Assembly: GCA_012861695.1 (NCBI GenBank) | Contig: JAAOOA010000116.1 | Location: 25,472,970-25,536,969 of the forward strand | Direction: 5' to 3' | Length of the DNA stretch: 64,000 nt | Source of the DNA: Trematomus loennbergii | Taxonomy: Eukaryota; Chordata; Actinopteri; Perciformes; Nototheniidae | The notes under the pieces: model-generated | The model's database searches: none | What the model was told of the DNA's origin: nothing | Seen by the model: only the letters and a program-made list of their open reading frames with translations | Shown here: piece after piece, positions 35,472-48,157 of the stretch | Numbering within the stretch: position 1 is the stretch's first letter | Layout of the letters: each line of letters starts with the position of its first letter | Program-made: the position numbers and the translations under genes

Positions 35472-35514
35472 ATGAAGCTGTGGATGATGCTTCTGATTCT
35501 GCTGCTACACCTTG
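35472..35514 (+). CDS. Gene C exon 1, signal peptide
   Basis: ATG at 35472 opens [14 protein letters not shown], strongly hydrophobic, phase 1 out at GGTAAT. The ATG at 35462 is in another frame and gives an acidic, non-signal peptide. Confidence 0.8.
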
Positions 35515-35566
35515 GTAATGCTCCCTGGATGAAAGGTGGGGGAATATGGGGTTATAAATCAGGTTA

Positions 35567-35602
<36 letters not shown>

Positions 35603-38600
35603 AAATCAGCTGCCTGTCTTTGTTTTTACACCTTTGGACTGACCTATGTGTGTATGTATGATGGCAGGATCAATGAGCATGACATTCCGTAGTGGTGTGA
35701 AGTAACTAAGTACATTTACTCAAGTACATTTTTGAGATTCTTGTACTTGAGTATTTCAATGTTTTGCTACTTTGTTCTTCTACCCCACTCCAATTCAGAG
35801 GTAAATGGTGTACTTTTGCTCCACTACATTTATATTTTGTATTTATTACCTTTAGTTACTTCACAGATGTGGATGAATGATGTGAAATATAATCAACTGT
35901 TAAATCAGACTTTAGTTCCACCTGGAGTAAATTCACAAGCTACCCTGCAGTATACAAAGTCATTCAAACTAGCTGCACCTTTACCAGCTTTGAGAACACT
36001 TTCATGATCAATCATTATAAAACATATCATATATATTATTCTGCATAATGAGTACTTTTACTTTTGGTACTTTAAATATATTTTGATGCTGATTTACGTT
36101 TCTATTTTTACTCAAGTTCAAGATCCTCCCATCTCTTCATATGTGTTCAGATTCAGATGCCTATCTTTGTACAGGAAATGTTTGTGTTGTGTGTGCAGAA
36201 TGTAGATTCAGCCCTGTTTGGTTCAAAGTGTCACTGTCCTTTTAAATCCGGGTTGATTTCCTGTCCTCCTGCAGTGGTGTGTGTCCCTCCCCGCTCCTTC
36301 CAAAGTCTCCATCTCCTCCCTCAACATGGAGCACACTCTCAGCTTCCTGCCGGGCCCCGGGACCCCCCCAGACGCCCGCTTCACTGTCCAGGTCCTCCGC
36401 CTCAGGTATTCAGTCGCTGGGCAACATAACGAGACAGTGAGACAGACTCAGCAACAATATACTCAACACCAGTGGTGTAATGTAACTAAGTACATTTACT
36501 CAACTACAGTACTTAAGTAGAAAATGTGGTACTTAATTACTGTACTTCAAATATACTTTATACTTTTACTCCACAACATTTTGTTGTCAAATGTTGTACT
36601 GCACATGATTTTTGTTGACATATTTAGTTACTTTGCAGATTGAGGTTTATAAAAAATATAAATAGACTACCCAGTAGTCATTTCAATTAAACCCCACCCT
36701 CACCACGTACAGCATTGAAGTGAACACATTAATGAACCAATAATTACAATTATTACAAAATATCGGGACTAACTGTGCCTTTCTGCATAAAAAAATCATT
36801 TTTCTTTTGGTACTTAAAGGTCCCATGTCATGCTTTTCCGGTTATTACCCGTCCCCTTGTGTGTTATGAAGGTTTTTATGCATGTAAACGGTCTGCAGAG
36901 TCACAAACCCTCAAAGTACACCCTGTAGCGAGTAAAACTCTAACACAGTCTATGCTGCCCCAAAACGCCTCGTTGGAGTTTTCTTCCTGGGTACTGTGAC
37001 GTGTGAATACCCAGAGGCCGCACCCTCTGCCAGCCTTTCACGAAACAAAGCTTCCCAAACCTTTCAGCGATTCATGCCGGATATGTACAGCGTAGGGCAC
37101 TGAAGAACGATGCTGTTCCTACTTTGTTTGGACCAGCGGGAGATTCGGGTACACAACCTGTAAGTATTCATTGTTGTTTGTGTATTTATGATGTTTAAAA
37201 CAAACAAGGTATCTACCACGACTGTTTAAATGGGTAAACGTTTTTCGGGCTGCTAAGTTGGGATCGCGGAGAAATGCTCTCCGCAGACCCATTCTCACAG
37301 CGTTATAAACCTTTTTCTTACTCAATATCAAGCCACACTTATTGTTTTTACTTCAGCTGTGAGTGTTTGTGTGTGCTCAGGAGAGTTTTGCTTGTTCTCG
37401 CTGTATCGCCGACCCGGAAGCCTGTCTGTTCCTCGCAGCAGCTCACGGCAGCAACGAGCCTCGCAACGAGCCTCGCAACGTCCCGACCAATCAGAGCACA
37501 CTGGGCTCACAGGGAGGGGGGGGCAGGAGCTCCAACAAGCCGTTTAGGACAAAGAGTGAATACCTGGTGAATACACATACTTTACAGAGATGCTGTATGA
37601 GAAACCAATGTGAGTTTGGAAAATTGCACAGTATAAATCTATTTTAGTATACCTCAACAATGGAATTATGATCAGTAGAAATGGCCATGACATGGGCCCT
37701 TTAAAGTATATTTTGATTCAAATATATAATTTTTTTACTCGGGTACAAATTTGAATGCACTTAGTACTTGGTGTAGAAACCCTTGTTGGACACACAGAGG
37801 TCAGACGCTTCTTGTAGTTGGTCTCCAGGTTTGTGAACATCTCAGGAAGGATTTTGGTCCTCTCCAAATCCTTAAGGTTTTGAGGCTGATGCTTGGCCTC
37901 TCGAAGCTTCAGCTCCCTCTGTTAAGGAATAATTCTTCTAGATATCTAACCTTTTGCTCTGTGACGTTTTATGATCTACTCTGACGTCTGTTATCTCCTT
38001 TAAGGAAAGGCCTTGGTGCCATATGTGTTGTTGTTACCAGTTTGTGACCGGTCAACTTGTCTGGCACGAATGGTACTTGTTGTGAGAACGCTGAGGCACT
38101 TCTTTATCGGTGTTTGTGGATTCACATCACAAATCACGATGTGAATCCACAAACACAATAGACTCTAAGATGTGAAATCTTTGAGGCCATGAGTGTCGGA
38201 CGCAGGTGGTTCAGTGTTCCCAGCTGTTTAGTCTACTCCTTCAGAGATGTTGATTACTCTCTGTGAACCAGTTAAAAGGTCTAGCATAGAGAGAGGCTCT
38301 TCAGAATTGGCGTGGCAACTCTGCCGTGAAGTCGGAACCTCTGACTCTTTGACTTGTGATGTGAATCCTCCGGCCGATACTCTGAATAAACCCATCAGTG
38401 TTTGACATCAAAAGCTCCAACTCTCACCGTGTCTCCTTCCTGAGTCGGTGACTCCCAATGCATTGCTACACAGAAGTTACCCCCACACCCTCCACAGATT
38501 TTCTATGGGATTAAGGTCCGGAGACTGGCTAGGCCCCTCCATCACCTAAATGTGCCACCACTCCTGTGTTGCCTTGGCCGTATGTTCAGGGACATTGTCC

Positions 38601-41600
38601 TGCTGGAAGACCCCTCCATGACCCATTTTCAGTGTCCTGGCTGAGGGAAGGAGGCTATCGGCCAAGATTTCACGGTATGGTCCCGTACATCCTCTCCTCG
38701 ATGCAGGGAAGTCCTCCTGTCCCCTTAGCAGAGAAACACCCCCAAAGCATAATGTTTCCACCTCCATGCCTGACGGTGGGGATGGTGTTCTGGGGTTATA
38801 GTCAACATCTCTCTTCCTCCAAACACGGCGTGTCGAGTTGATGCCAAAGATCTCGATTTTGGTCTCATCTGACTACGTCGCCTTCTCCCAAGCCTTCTCT
38901 GAATCATTCAGATGTTCATTGGCAAATTTCAGACGGGCCTTTCATGTTCTTCTTGAGCAGGGGCCTTGTGGCGCTGCAAGATTTGATCCATTATGGTGTA
39001 GTGTGTTACAAATTGTTTTCTTGGTGACTGTGGTCCCAGCTGCCTTGAGATCATTAACAAGTTCCTCCCGTGTAGTTCTTGGCTGATCCCTCACCTTTCT
39101 CATGATCATCAATACCCCACGGGGCCAGATCTTGTGTGGAGCCCCAGACCGAGGGTGACAGATGCTCATTTTCTTTTTCTTCCATTTCCGAATAATGGCA
39201 CCAACAGTTGTCTCCTTCTCACCAAGCTGCTTTCTGATGGTCTTGTAGCCAGTCCCAGCCTGGTGCAGGTCTACAATCTTGTCCCTGAGGTCCTTAGACA
39301 GCTCTTTAGTCTGGCCCATGGTGGAGAGGTTGGAATCTGATTGATTGATTATGAGGACAGGTGTCTTTTATACAGGTAACAAGTTGATATTAGGAGTACT
39401 TTCTTAAAGGAAGAGGACTTACAGTATGTAACCGGTCTGTGGGAGCCAGAATTCTTGTTTGTTGCAAGGGGATCAAATACTTATTTCACACAATTAAATG
39501 CAAATTAATTTATATCTCTTATGATATACATTTCTGGATTCTGGATATTCTGGATATTCTTTTTGATATTTTGTCTCAAGTAAAATAAACCCACCATTAA
39601 AATTATAGACTGTTCATTTCTTGGTAAACTTACAAAATCGGCAAGGGATCAAATAATTATTTCCTCGACTGTATGTTGCATTCAACCACATGTTTAAGGT
39701 TGTGCTCATTTGCCTTTATATACAGATGGGTAGTTGAATCTACAGTAATGCATCATATTCTATCTAATCATAGCTTTGTTGCTGTCCTTTGTATTTTTTA
39801 AAGTAAACTTTTCTTGAGTTTCTGTTCTCAGCTTTGTGACAATGCTTTCTCCAGCTGATCTCTTTCAGCTGAATTCATCACAAAGATTGAAACAGAAAGG
39901 TTTTGAAAAACTGTCATCTGAAAACTATCTGTAAATTAAATCAGAACAATGTAGTGGAGTATAAAGTACAATATCTCCCTCAGGAACCTAAGTATTGAAG
40001 TTGTACTAAGTTTCATTCTACTATTGATTCAAAGTTTCATTTTTGTTTCTTTTGAACCTTCCTAACTCTTTGACTAAGCACTTTCCTTTTCAGTAACTGT
40101 GTACTTGTAGCAATAACATAACAAGTGTGAGTTCCATGTATCAGGATGACTCATGCAGTGTTTGTTATCTGTGCTAAGTATAATACTCATTACTCATTAC
40201 ACTGTGCTGAAAGTCATGTTTTACGATTATACATTATCGGCCCCCTCTTCGTGCTGCAGATAGCTATAACAAGCTTTCCCCTCTGGGGCCACTAATTTAA
40301 AGGGGACCTATCATGCAAAATGCACTTTTGTACGTCTTTTATACATGAATATGTTCCCCGGTGTTCCAGGGAACTCACCAAGTGTCAGAAAACACAACCC
40401 TCTCTATTTTCCTCCATACCCAAATCTCTAAAAAAGGGGCTGCAACGGATCTGATAAAAACTGATCCAGATTTGAACACTGTCCTGACGTCAGGACAGTG
40501 GCGCTACGGCTATTGGGCCAACTCCACCAATCAGGAGGAGACATTTCATTATGATTCTACTTGTGATAGTCGGACATGACAACCTGTGCAGCCCATGTAT
40601 TGATTCCATCCGATAGCTGCTATAATAACAAACAAAACGTCTGCCTGCTCTCCACAATGATCAATAACAGCGAACGGATGGTCAAAGTAAGGTACAAATA
40701 AACAGAATCACACGAAGCCTGGTTAGTGTTGCCTGACTTTATAAAGTGTGTTTTTTTTTTATAAGTGTGTGGTTGCCTTCTAGTCACTTTGCTCAGCGCT
40801 ACTGCTTGTAGGCAGGCATGACGAGACTCTTCAGTCGACCCATGTTCAGGGGAGGTGGGTTTAGTTTCCTGCACGCCTCGACGTAAGAGAGACGTAAGCG
40901 ACGCCGCGTCATAGCTCCGAAGCTCTTGCCTCTAGACCGACAATTTTGGAGCTGGAAGTGAACCACATTCCGGAGCTATGACGCGGCGTCGCTGCGGTGT
41001 GAACAGGAAAAACCGGCGCTTTTCCAGCTCCAGCTCCGAGCCGGAGCTGGAAAAGCGCCGGTGTGAAAGGGGCAAAATTGAGCAAAATGAGGCATGGCTA
41101 AAATGCATGATCTGTTTGGTATTTTGAAAAAAAAAAGTATAAATATGCCTTATATAGGTATGGTCCTACACTATATTATTCAAATATAGCATGATAGGTC
41201 CACTTTAAAAGAAGCCCGTTCGCCACTAGAGTTTTAAAAATGGCGACCATTTTCCAAGATGGCCGCCATTTCAAGCCAAGTGAAACAGTATTTTACCACA
41301 GAGTTTGTCAAACACCAACTATAATCTTATTTTCATGTTTAAAAGACATACCATATATTCTATTAAATCTAATATACTTTGTGAATATAATATATAATAA
41401 ATAATCTATTATCTGCTGCACTATCTTTCTCTCCCTCTGGAGGAAGAGCCAGTGGAGACTGCTGGCAAAGTGCGCACAGCTGACGGCCGGACAGAAGTGT
41501 AACCTAACCCGAGCCTTCAAGGACCGCTATGAACAATACCAAGCCCGGGTCCAGGCCTTCACACCCAGCCAGACGTCCAACTGGACCGTGTCGGGGAAGT

Positions 41601-44600
41601 TCCTGCCTCTGACAGACAGTGAGACACACTCACATTCATACTGAAGATTTAAAGTTACACACAATCAAACAAAAAGTCTGAGTTGTTCTGACTGCAAGGT
41701 AGACATATGATAACCTGATGGGTCCAGATAAAGATATGAAGTGCACATTACAGTAGCTTTCTATTTATTGGAAATGTAGTGTCCAACATGTGAATGCAGG
41801 ACATATTTGCTTCTGTATTTTTACTTTATGATTATTTGACCTGCCATGAATCTCCCAGCATAGACTGACAGTAAGTGAGGTTCATGTCTCTGCAGCGGTG
41901 CTGGGACCTCCGGATGTGTCTCTGTCCGGCTGTGGGAACTGTTTGCTTCTGCGGCTCGGAGCTCCTCTAGCAATGGAGTTCAGTCCAACATACAGAGTCC
42001 ACGTGCAAAGGACCAGGGATGGTGTACAGGTAAGAGGTGAACGTAGCCTCCAGGTCTAAAAATATCAATCTAAAAAAATATCTCAATTGCTAGTTTAAAG
42101 TGTTGTTTAGCCCAATTTGGTAGAAAGACGATAAAGCAGCATATGCTAACGATATAGAGGTGTAGCAGTCTTTAATCTCTCCCCAGCTCCACCCGTTTGC
42201 CTAAATATGGTCTTCTGGGTCCTAATACCAAATGTAAGGTGTTTATATGCCAAATTTAAGGCTTCAAAAAACCACAAACAACAGGTAAAGTAATACTTTG
42301 TGCAACACAATACTATTTGCAGTGTTAGCAGGTAAAGCTTACTAAAATTAGAGATCTCTATTTAATGCAAAAGGTACAATGAGTAGGATTGTCCTAAAGA
42401 CTTTGTTAATCCTCCTACAGTACGTAAATAATCTCTTTCACTAACCACTCCAGGAGAGGGCTGGAAAAATGGAGGTCGCAGCGCAAAACAAAAAACACAC
42501 ATATATATATATATATATACATGTATATACATATCGTGAGGCGAAACACCTTGCTTATTATTTACTGAGTTGAAACTGCTGGATGAAGCCATTGTGATGT
42601 TGGGTGTGCAACACCAATGAGAGCAGAGCTACGTCACTGCCTAGCAAAATGACGGCCCCGCCCACTTTCAATTAAAAACAAATAATTTAAAGTAAAAGGA
42701 AAGATCTGTGTCTTTAGGACCTCGACGAAAAGCATAGGAAATGAGTCGCAGTCAGTCAATACATGTTATGCTATGCTAATCGCATGCTATGATGTTAACG
42801 CCATTCATCAAAGTAAACAGTTGTAATAAAAAAAAGTGGCAACTGTAGAAGCTGCATTGAAATATATAAACCACTGACAAGCCAAAGAAATCCCAGTTAA
42901 GTGTTAAGGCCCGGACACACCAGTCCGATTTTGGGAGTCAGAGGCCGTCAGAGGCCGTCAGAGGCCGTCAGAGGCAGTCGGGCATTCGCAGCGCCCTACT
43001 CAGGTTTGTGTGTCCCGCACCGTCGTCTCTTTACGGCACCTTTTCACACCTCCGGACGCCTCCCGCGGCCGATTCAACATGTTGAATCGGCGCGGAGGCG
43101 TCCGGAAAGTCATGTAATTTTGCAAGAAGTGGCCATTATTCAGATAGTGTTTCTGTCTGCCCCTCTATTCTTTTCCCATTATCCTCCACAATCTGCCTAG
43201 AAGTATTTTAACGTTGTAGCTGTTCAAGATGGTCATTTTAAAATGTGTTAAAAATATACTGTTAGTAGTTAAACCATAATGTGTGCGGCTGCTACTGGCA
43301 GTTATGTAGGCACATTTTGTATTTTTTATGTGTGATTAAAAGAATAAACACAAATAGCAGGATAGGCAATACAAAACTTTATTTCGTACCTTGATACTAC
43401 AGCCATTGATAACACAGCATTAGACATATTTGGCAAACTCTTTTTTTTATTGTATTACACACTATTGTTATCGTATTGTAGTCGATTGTTGACATTGTAC
43501 AGTTCTTTAGACATATTTGCTATATCTTATCCCACTGAAAAGGCACTGCACCGACACCGTTAAAATATTGGCATAGTTCATCCCTGTGCTGCTTGGCTCG
43601 AGCTGGATTATTGGTGGTGTGTGGCAGGGTGGCCTGCCGTAGTTCAGGGTCTTGTCTCCATCTTCCTGGGACAGTGCCATGATCGGGTCCTTCCTGGTCA
43701 ACAACTCCCGCCATGTATGCGCTACAGTTCTCTGTGCGCAGGAAGTTGTGCAGACCACAGCAAGCCAAAACAATGGCCTCCACTTTGGCAGTGTCTTGAA
43801 TGTTTATGGTGGTGAGAAAGACCCGAAAACGGTTGGCTAGGATGCCAAAGGCATTTTCTACCACCCTGAGTGTACATGAGTGTACATATTAAAATTGACC
43901 AGTGCATGAAAAACGATGTTTTTGCCTGCCATGTCTCGCCTTAATGAGTGAGACACACCGGAGTTGAGGATCTGTGGGGTTTGTATGTGGGAAACACTGT
44001 TATTTGTATGACAATTCACGTGGCGGGGGGTCGCCAGTCTCTGGCACAGTGATTTTGGGGGTCGTGGGCTGAAAAGTTTGGGAACCCCTGGACTAGAGGA
44101 ACATGTACCCTGATTTGTTGTTCTCATGCAGCATTCAGATGTCTAGTTCACAAGTTGTAGAGGACCCACACTGAGAGTTGGTTTCCTGTCACACAGCATA
44201 TAGAATGTTGTTTCTCGCCCCCGAGTGTGGCTTTGGTGGTAGATTAGTTTTTGTTTTAGGTCTACATGCATCTGCTCAATGGCACTTTGTTTTTCAATGC
44301 AGATTGCACCATATGCACAATACCTATAGCATAGAATGGGCATTGGGCATTCAAAAGTAAAACATAGTGCAAGGAGAAATAGACATATAATAGTGTAAGA
44401 CAATGGTGCAAGGGACACAGTGGTGACAAGTCAAAAAATGGTTCCCTTTCTTCTTTAGTTTAATTCTACATGTAAAGATTCCCTTGCTTTTACTGCCAAC
44501 AATGCTGGCTTACTTTAACGAGTGATGAATAGTAATCTTGACAGATGTTTTCAGAACAAGTAGCCAGCATTTGCTAATTCTTATGCTATATAGACTTTCA

Positions 44601-47600
44601 AAAATATTCTTGATTGTCTTTATAAGCTGTATTATCAAATATGTTTTGCGGCTCCAGACAAACCTTAATTGGCAAAGGGGGGAAAATGGACGTTTGATGG
44701 TAAAGGTTGCTGACTCCTGTTTTAGGAGGATGGCCCAAATAAAGCTAAAGTGCAAAAAAGCTATCATATTAATCCAATCCATTTTATTTCTATAGCACAT
44801 TTAAAAACAACAGAGTTGAACAAAGTGCTGGAGTGTACATCATCAACTGTATAAAAACATAGCATAAATACATAAAAAACAGAGGAGGACATGAAACAAA
44901 TGTAAGACACGAGACAATGAAACCAGATCAGAAGCCACAGACTGAAAAACTCTCCTACATGACGTACAAACAATACAAAACACTAGTAAGATAAAAACCC
45001 ACATTTAAAAGCACAAGTGTCATACCTGTCCTGTAAATGCAAGGGAAAAGAAGTGGGTTTTTAAACGAGATTTAAAAAACAGGCAGAGTTGGAGCAAGTC
45101 TAACCTGGAGGGGCAATTCCTTCCATAATGTTGGAGCGGCAACAGCAAAGGCTCTGTCTCCTCGCTGCTTTAGTCTTGATTTAGGGACTACCAGAAGTAA
45201 TCTGTCAGCAGACCTATTAACAGAGATTATGGATCATTTTGCCCCTGTGCCATGCATGTTTACACCTTTTATTTCAGGCTGCACATGCTCAGATGATATG
45301 AAACTCAGAATGCTATGAAAGGCCGTCAGGATAATGAGTGAGACAGTGTGCAGGCGTTTCTCTGGCTCGTGTTTTTCATCCTTTGTGGCTTCACCCACGT
45401 CTTCCTCACACCGGCTCATGTTTGTCTTTATTTAAGTTAAAACAACTAGTGAAGCAATTTATATATGACATTCAGCAGGCATGGGTAGCCTTTTATTTTC
45501 TTTAATCAAGCATATGACTAAAAACAACCAGTCATACGGTAGAATCACAGATGAACTACTTGTTTTCACTCTTCAGTGATTCAACCTGTTTTTGCCTCTT
45601 TGCATTTCCTGTACTAACACCTGTGTGTGGCAGCTCTTTCTTGGGGAAAAAATACTTTGACACAGGAAGTGACGTACTTTATAGGCTTTCCACATCCACT
45701 GACACATGTCTGGAATTGTACTTCCCAGAAATGTATAGTTACGATGAGCTTGTACAATTTTATTTTTATTGTTGTTTTTTGTATTTTTTTTATGTCTTGT
45801 AAATCGCAGTGTTGAGGAACCTGCGATCGAAGTTTTGCATACATTACATAATCACACCGAGGTGTATATGTTAAGGCAATAAATCTTTGAATATTGAAAT
45901 ATTGAAACAGTGACAGCTGAATAGAAAAATAAGTAAAAAGCGCCACCTACAGAGACAGTTCTCTTTTAGTAACTCTTCCAACTGACAGAATAAATAGGCC
46001 ACAAAAAGTGACTGATGAAAATGTACAATTGAATACATTTCTTTGAATACAAAATGGTGGCAGCATATTTTTGCCATAAAACCATGAATATTTTCTTACA
46101 GTTTTTTTATATAAACTGAAACATGAGAACATACTTATCGTCTTTCTTTACAGTTGTGGAAAGGTACATTAACAGTACTTGAGTACTTTCATTTCATTTA
46201 TCTTTAAATTAAATTTGAGAAATATTTAGCATTTGACTCTCAAACATTAGAATATTTTAAAGCTATACTTACCACCTACATACTAATGCATCCGGAAAAA
46301 AATACTTACAATAAAATAACAAACACTAGAGACAATAGTTGGTTTGACCCAGGCTACCTTTTTATTACTTATAGTGTAAGTACCCACCCAAACTACAATA
46401 TTGTTTGTTTTTTTACAATATTTTATTTTGAAATGTTTGAACAACACTTTGAATCATTAACACACAATATGTTTTTTTTTTGTTATGTTTTACTTCAAAA
46501 CTGATATAATGGATATATCAGGGCAGGGGTACTCAAACTTTTTTATTAAAGGTCCACTTGTGAACTTTATACAAGGTCACTGGTCCGGATCAATGCCCCC
46601 CCCCCCCCAGAGCGGAGCAACGAAACTGACATTAAGGCCCAATCCCAAACCACTCCCTCGACCCTACCCCGAACTCCGTCTGTAGCCACACTCGCAGCTC
46701 AGCGAGGCTCCCTCCTGTCAGATGGAGGGAGTAAATACAGCGGCAAGCTTTGGGACAAACTCCCCTCTCTCCGGCAGAAACAGGAAATGCCGTAACTGTA
46801 TGTAACAACGGTTTCAAATCAGCATCTCTTAGACAAAAAATGTAAATTAAGAACTCAAATAAAACTCCAAACATCTTTCATTGTGTTACTTTTTTGTAAA
46901 GCTCTTTTAGTTTTTAACCTGATGTTTATAAGCTTCTTAGTTTTTACAACAGTCTGTAAATATACACAACTTTATAATAAAATGCACACATTTACCTTTT
47001 TCTAGACTAAACACAGGTATGATCCTAAGTTACAAAAATATGAGTTATCATGAGGTTGTTAACATCGCAATTTATTTATTTAGTTTGCTGGAACTACTTG
47101 TAAACAGCGTGTTTCCTGACGGACACACACAGCGTGACTCCGGTCAGGTAGAGACCAGTCTCAAGTCAGCACCGATGCAGACTCGCTGTTTGAGGGCTTG
47201 ATAGCCCACTCCCCCTCCACACTCGTTGGTTTGGAACAGCACTTAATGTGGCGGACCCTCCGCGCGAACGCGCAAACGGAGGGGTAGTGTGTAGGGGTAG
47301 GGTGTAGGGCGTGGTTTGGGATTGGGCCTAAGAAAATGTTTCTTACGGCGCTCTATGCATGGGGCCCCCTTGAGGGGGTTTCCCGACATGTCGTTGCAGT
47401 AAATTAAAGGGTGTTTCATGTTGTCGTTGCTGTGGACCTTCTTAATCTACTTTCTTTGGGGGCCCCCTTCTGGTCCAAGCACTTGCCTGCCTTGCCTGTC
47501 GGCAAACGGCCCCCCTGTAATATACACACACACATTCAATACATACATATGTATGTATGTATGGCTTGAACTAGTGGGAGAAATGGCACTGTTTGTCTGT

Positions 47601-48089
47601 AGCCAATGCCTTGAACCTCGGCAAAAAAGGCATTAGAAGCATTAGAAAGTCAAGGTAAACTTGTGGTTAACTTGCGGTCTGCAATGCGTGTCACGCTCGC
47701 GCACACAAGTAAATATATATGCACGTTCATTCTCACAATCAGACATTTTTTTTTTTTTTAATAATGGGACACAGGGTTCGGTCCGGATTGATTTGCAGTT
47801 CGGTCCGGATCCGGAGTTTGAGAAGCCCTGGGATATATAAATCCTTGACAATAACTGCAAGTTCCATAGGGCCAGACTATATAAAACAAACATACTGTGG
47901 GCCGTCGTATAGCTCATTTGGTAGTGCTGACGGCCCACCTACTGGGGCTTGGTCCCTAAGTGAAGGCCAGGTTCGAATCCGGGAATGCGCTCTGACTACC
48001 CATTTTATAGCTGTCACTCAAATAAAGGCACCCAAAAAAACATACAGTACTTAAAAGTGAAGATGTTCCATTTCTAACCCTGTGTGTGT

Positions 48090-48157
<68 letters not shown>

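Larger units (their letters stand above)
37758..39671 (-). mobile_element. Tc1-type transposon relic
   Basis: The right end is the inverted terminus CAGTCGAGGAAATAATTATT (minus strand) next to TA. The left end is missing. Transposase pieces lie on the minus strand; a solo LTR is inserted at 37920-38487. Lies in gene C intron 2. Confidence 0.85.
42905..43915 (-). mobile_element. PIF/Harbinger-type relic
   Basis: The left edge TAA then GGCCCGGACACACCAG looks like a Harbinger end next to a 3-bp target. Transposase remnants are on the minus strand at 43507-43907. Right terminus not found. Confidence 0.6.

Noticed and set aside
42938..42978. CRISPR-like short repeat array
   Set aside because: Four head-to-tail 10-bp units with no spacers in a vertebrate transposon relic; a simple tandem repeat.
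47899..47985. Functional tRNA gene
   Set aside because: A and B boxes are present, but the spacing and arms do not form a normal cloverleaf, and the unit has a SINE tail and target duplication.
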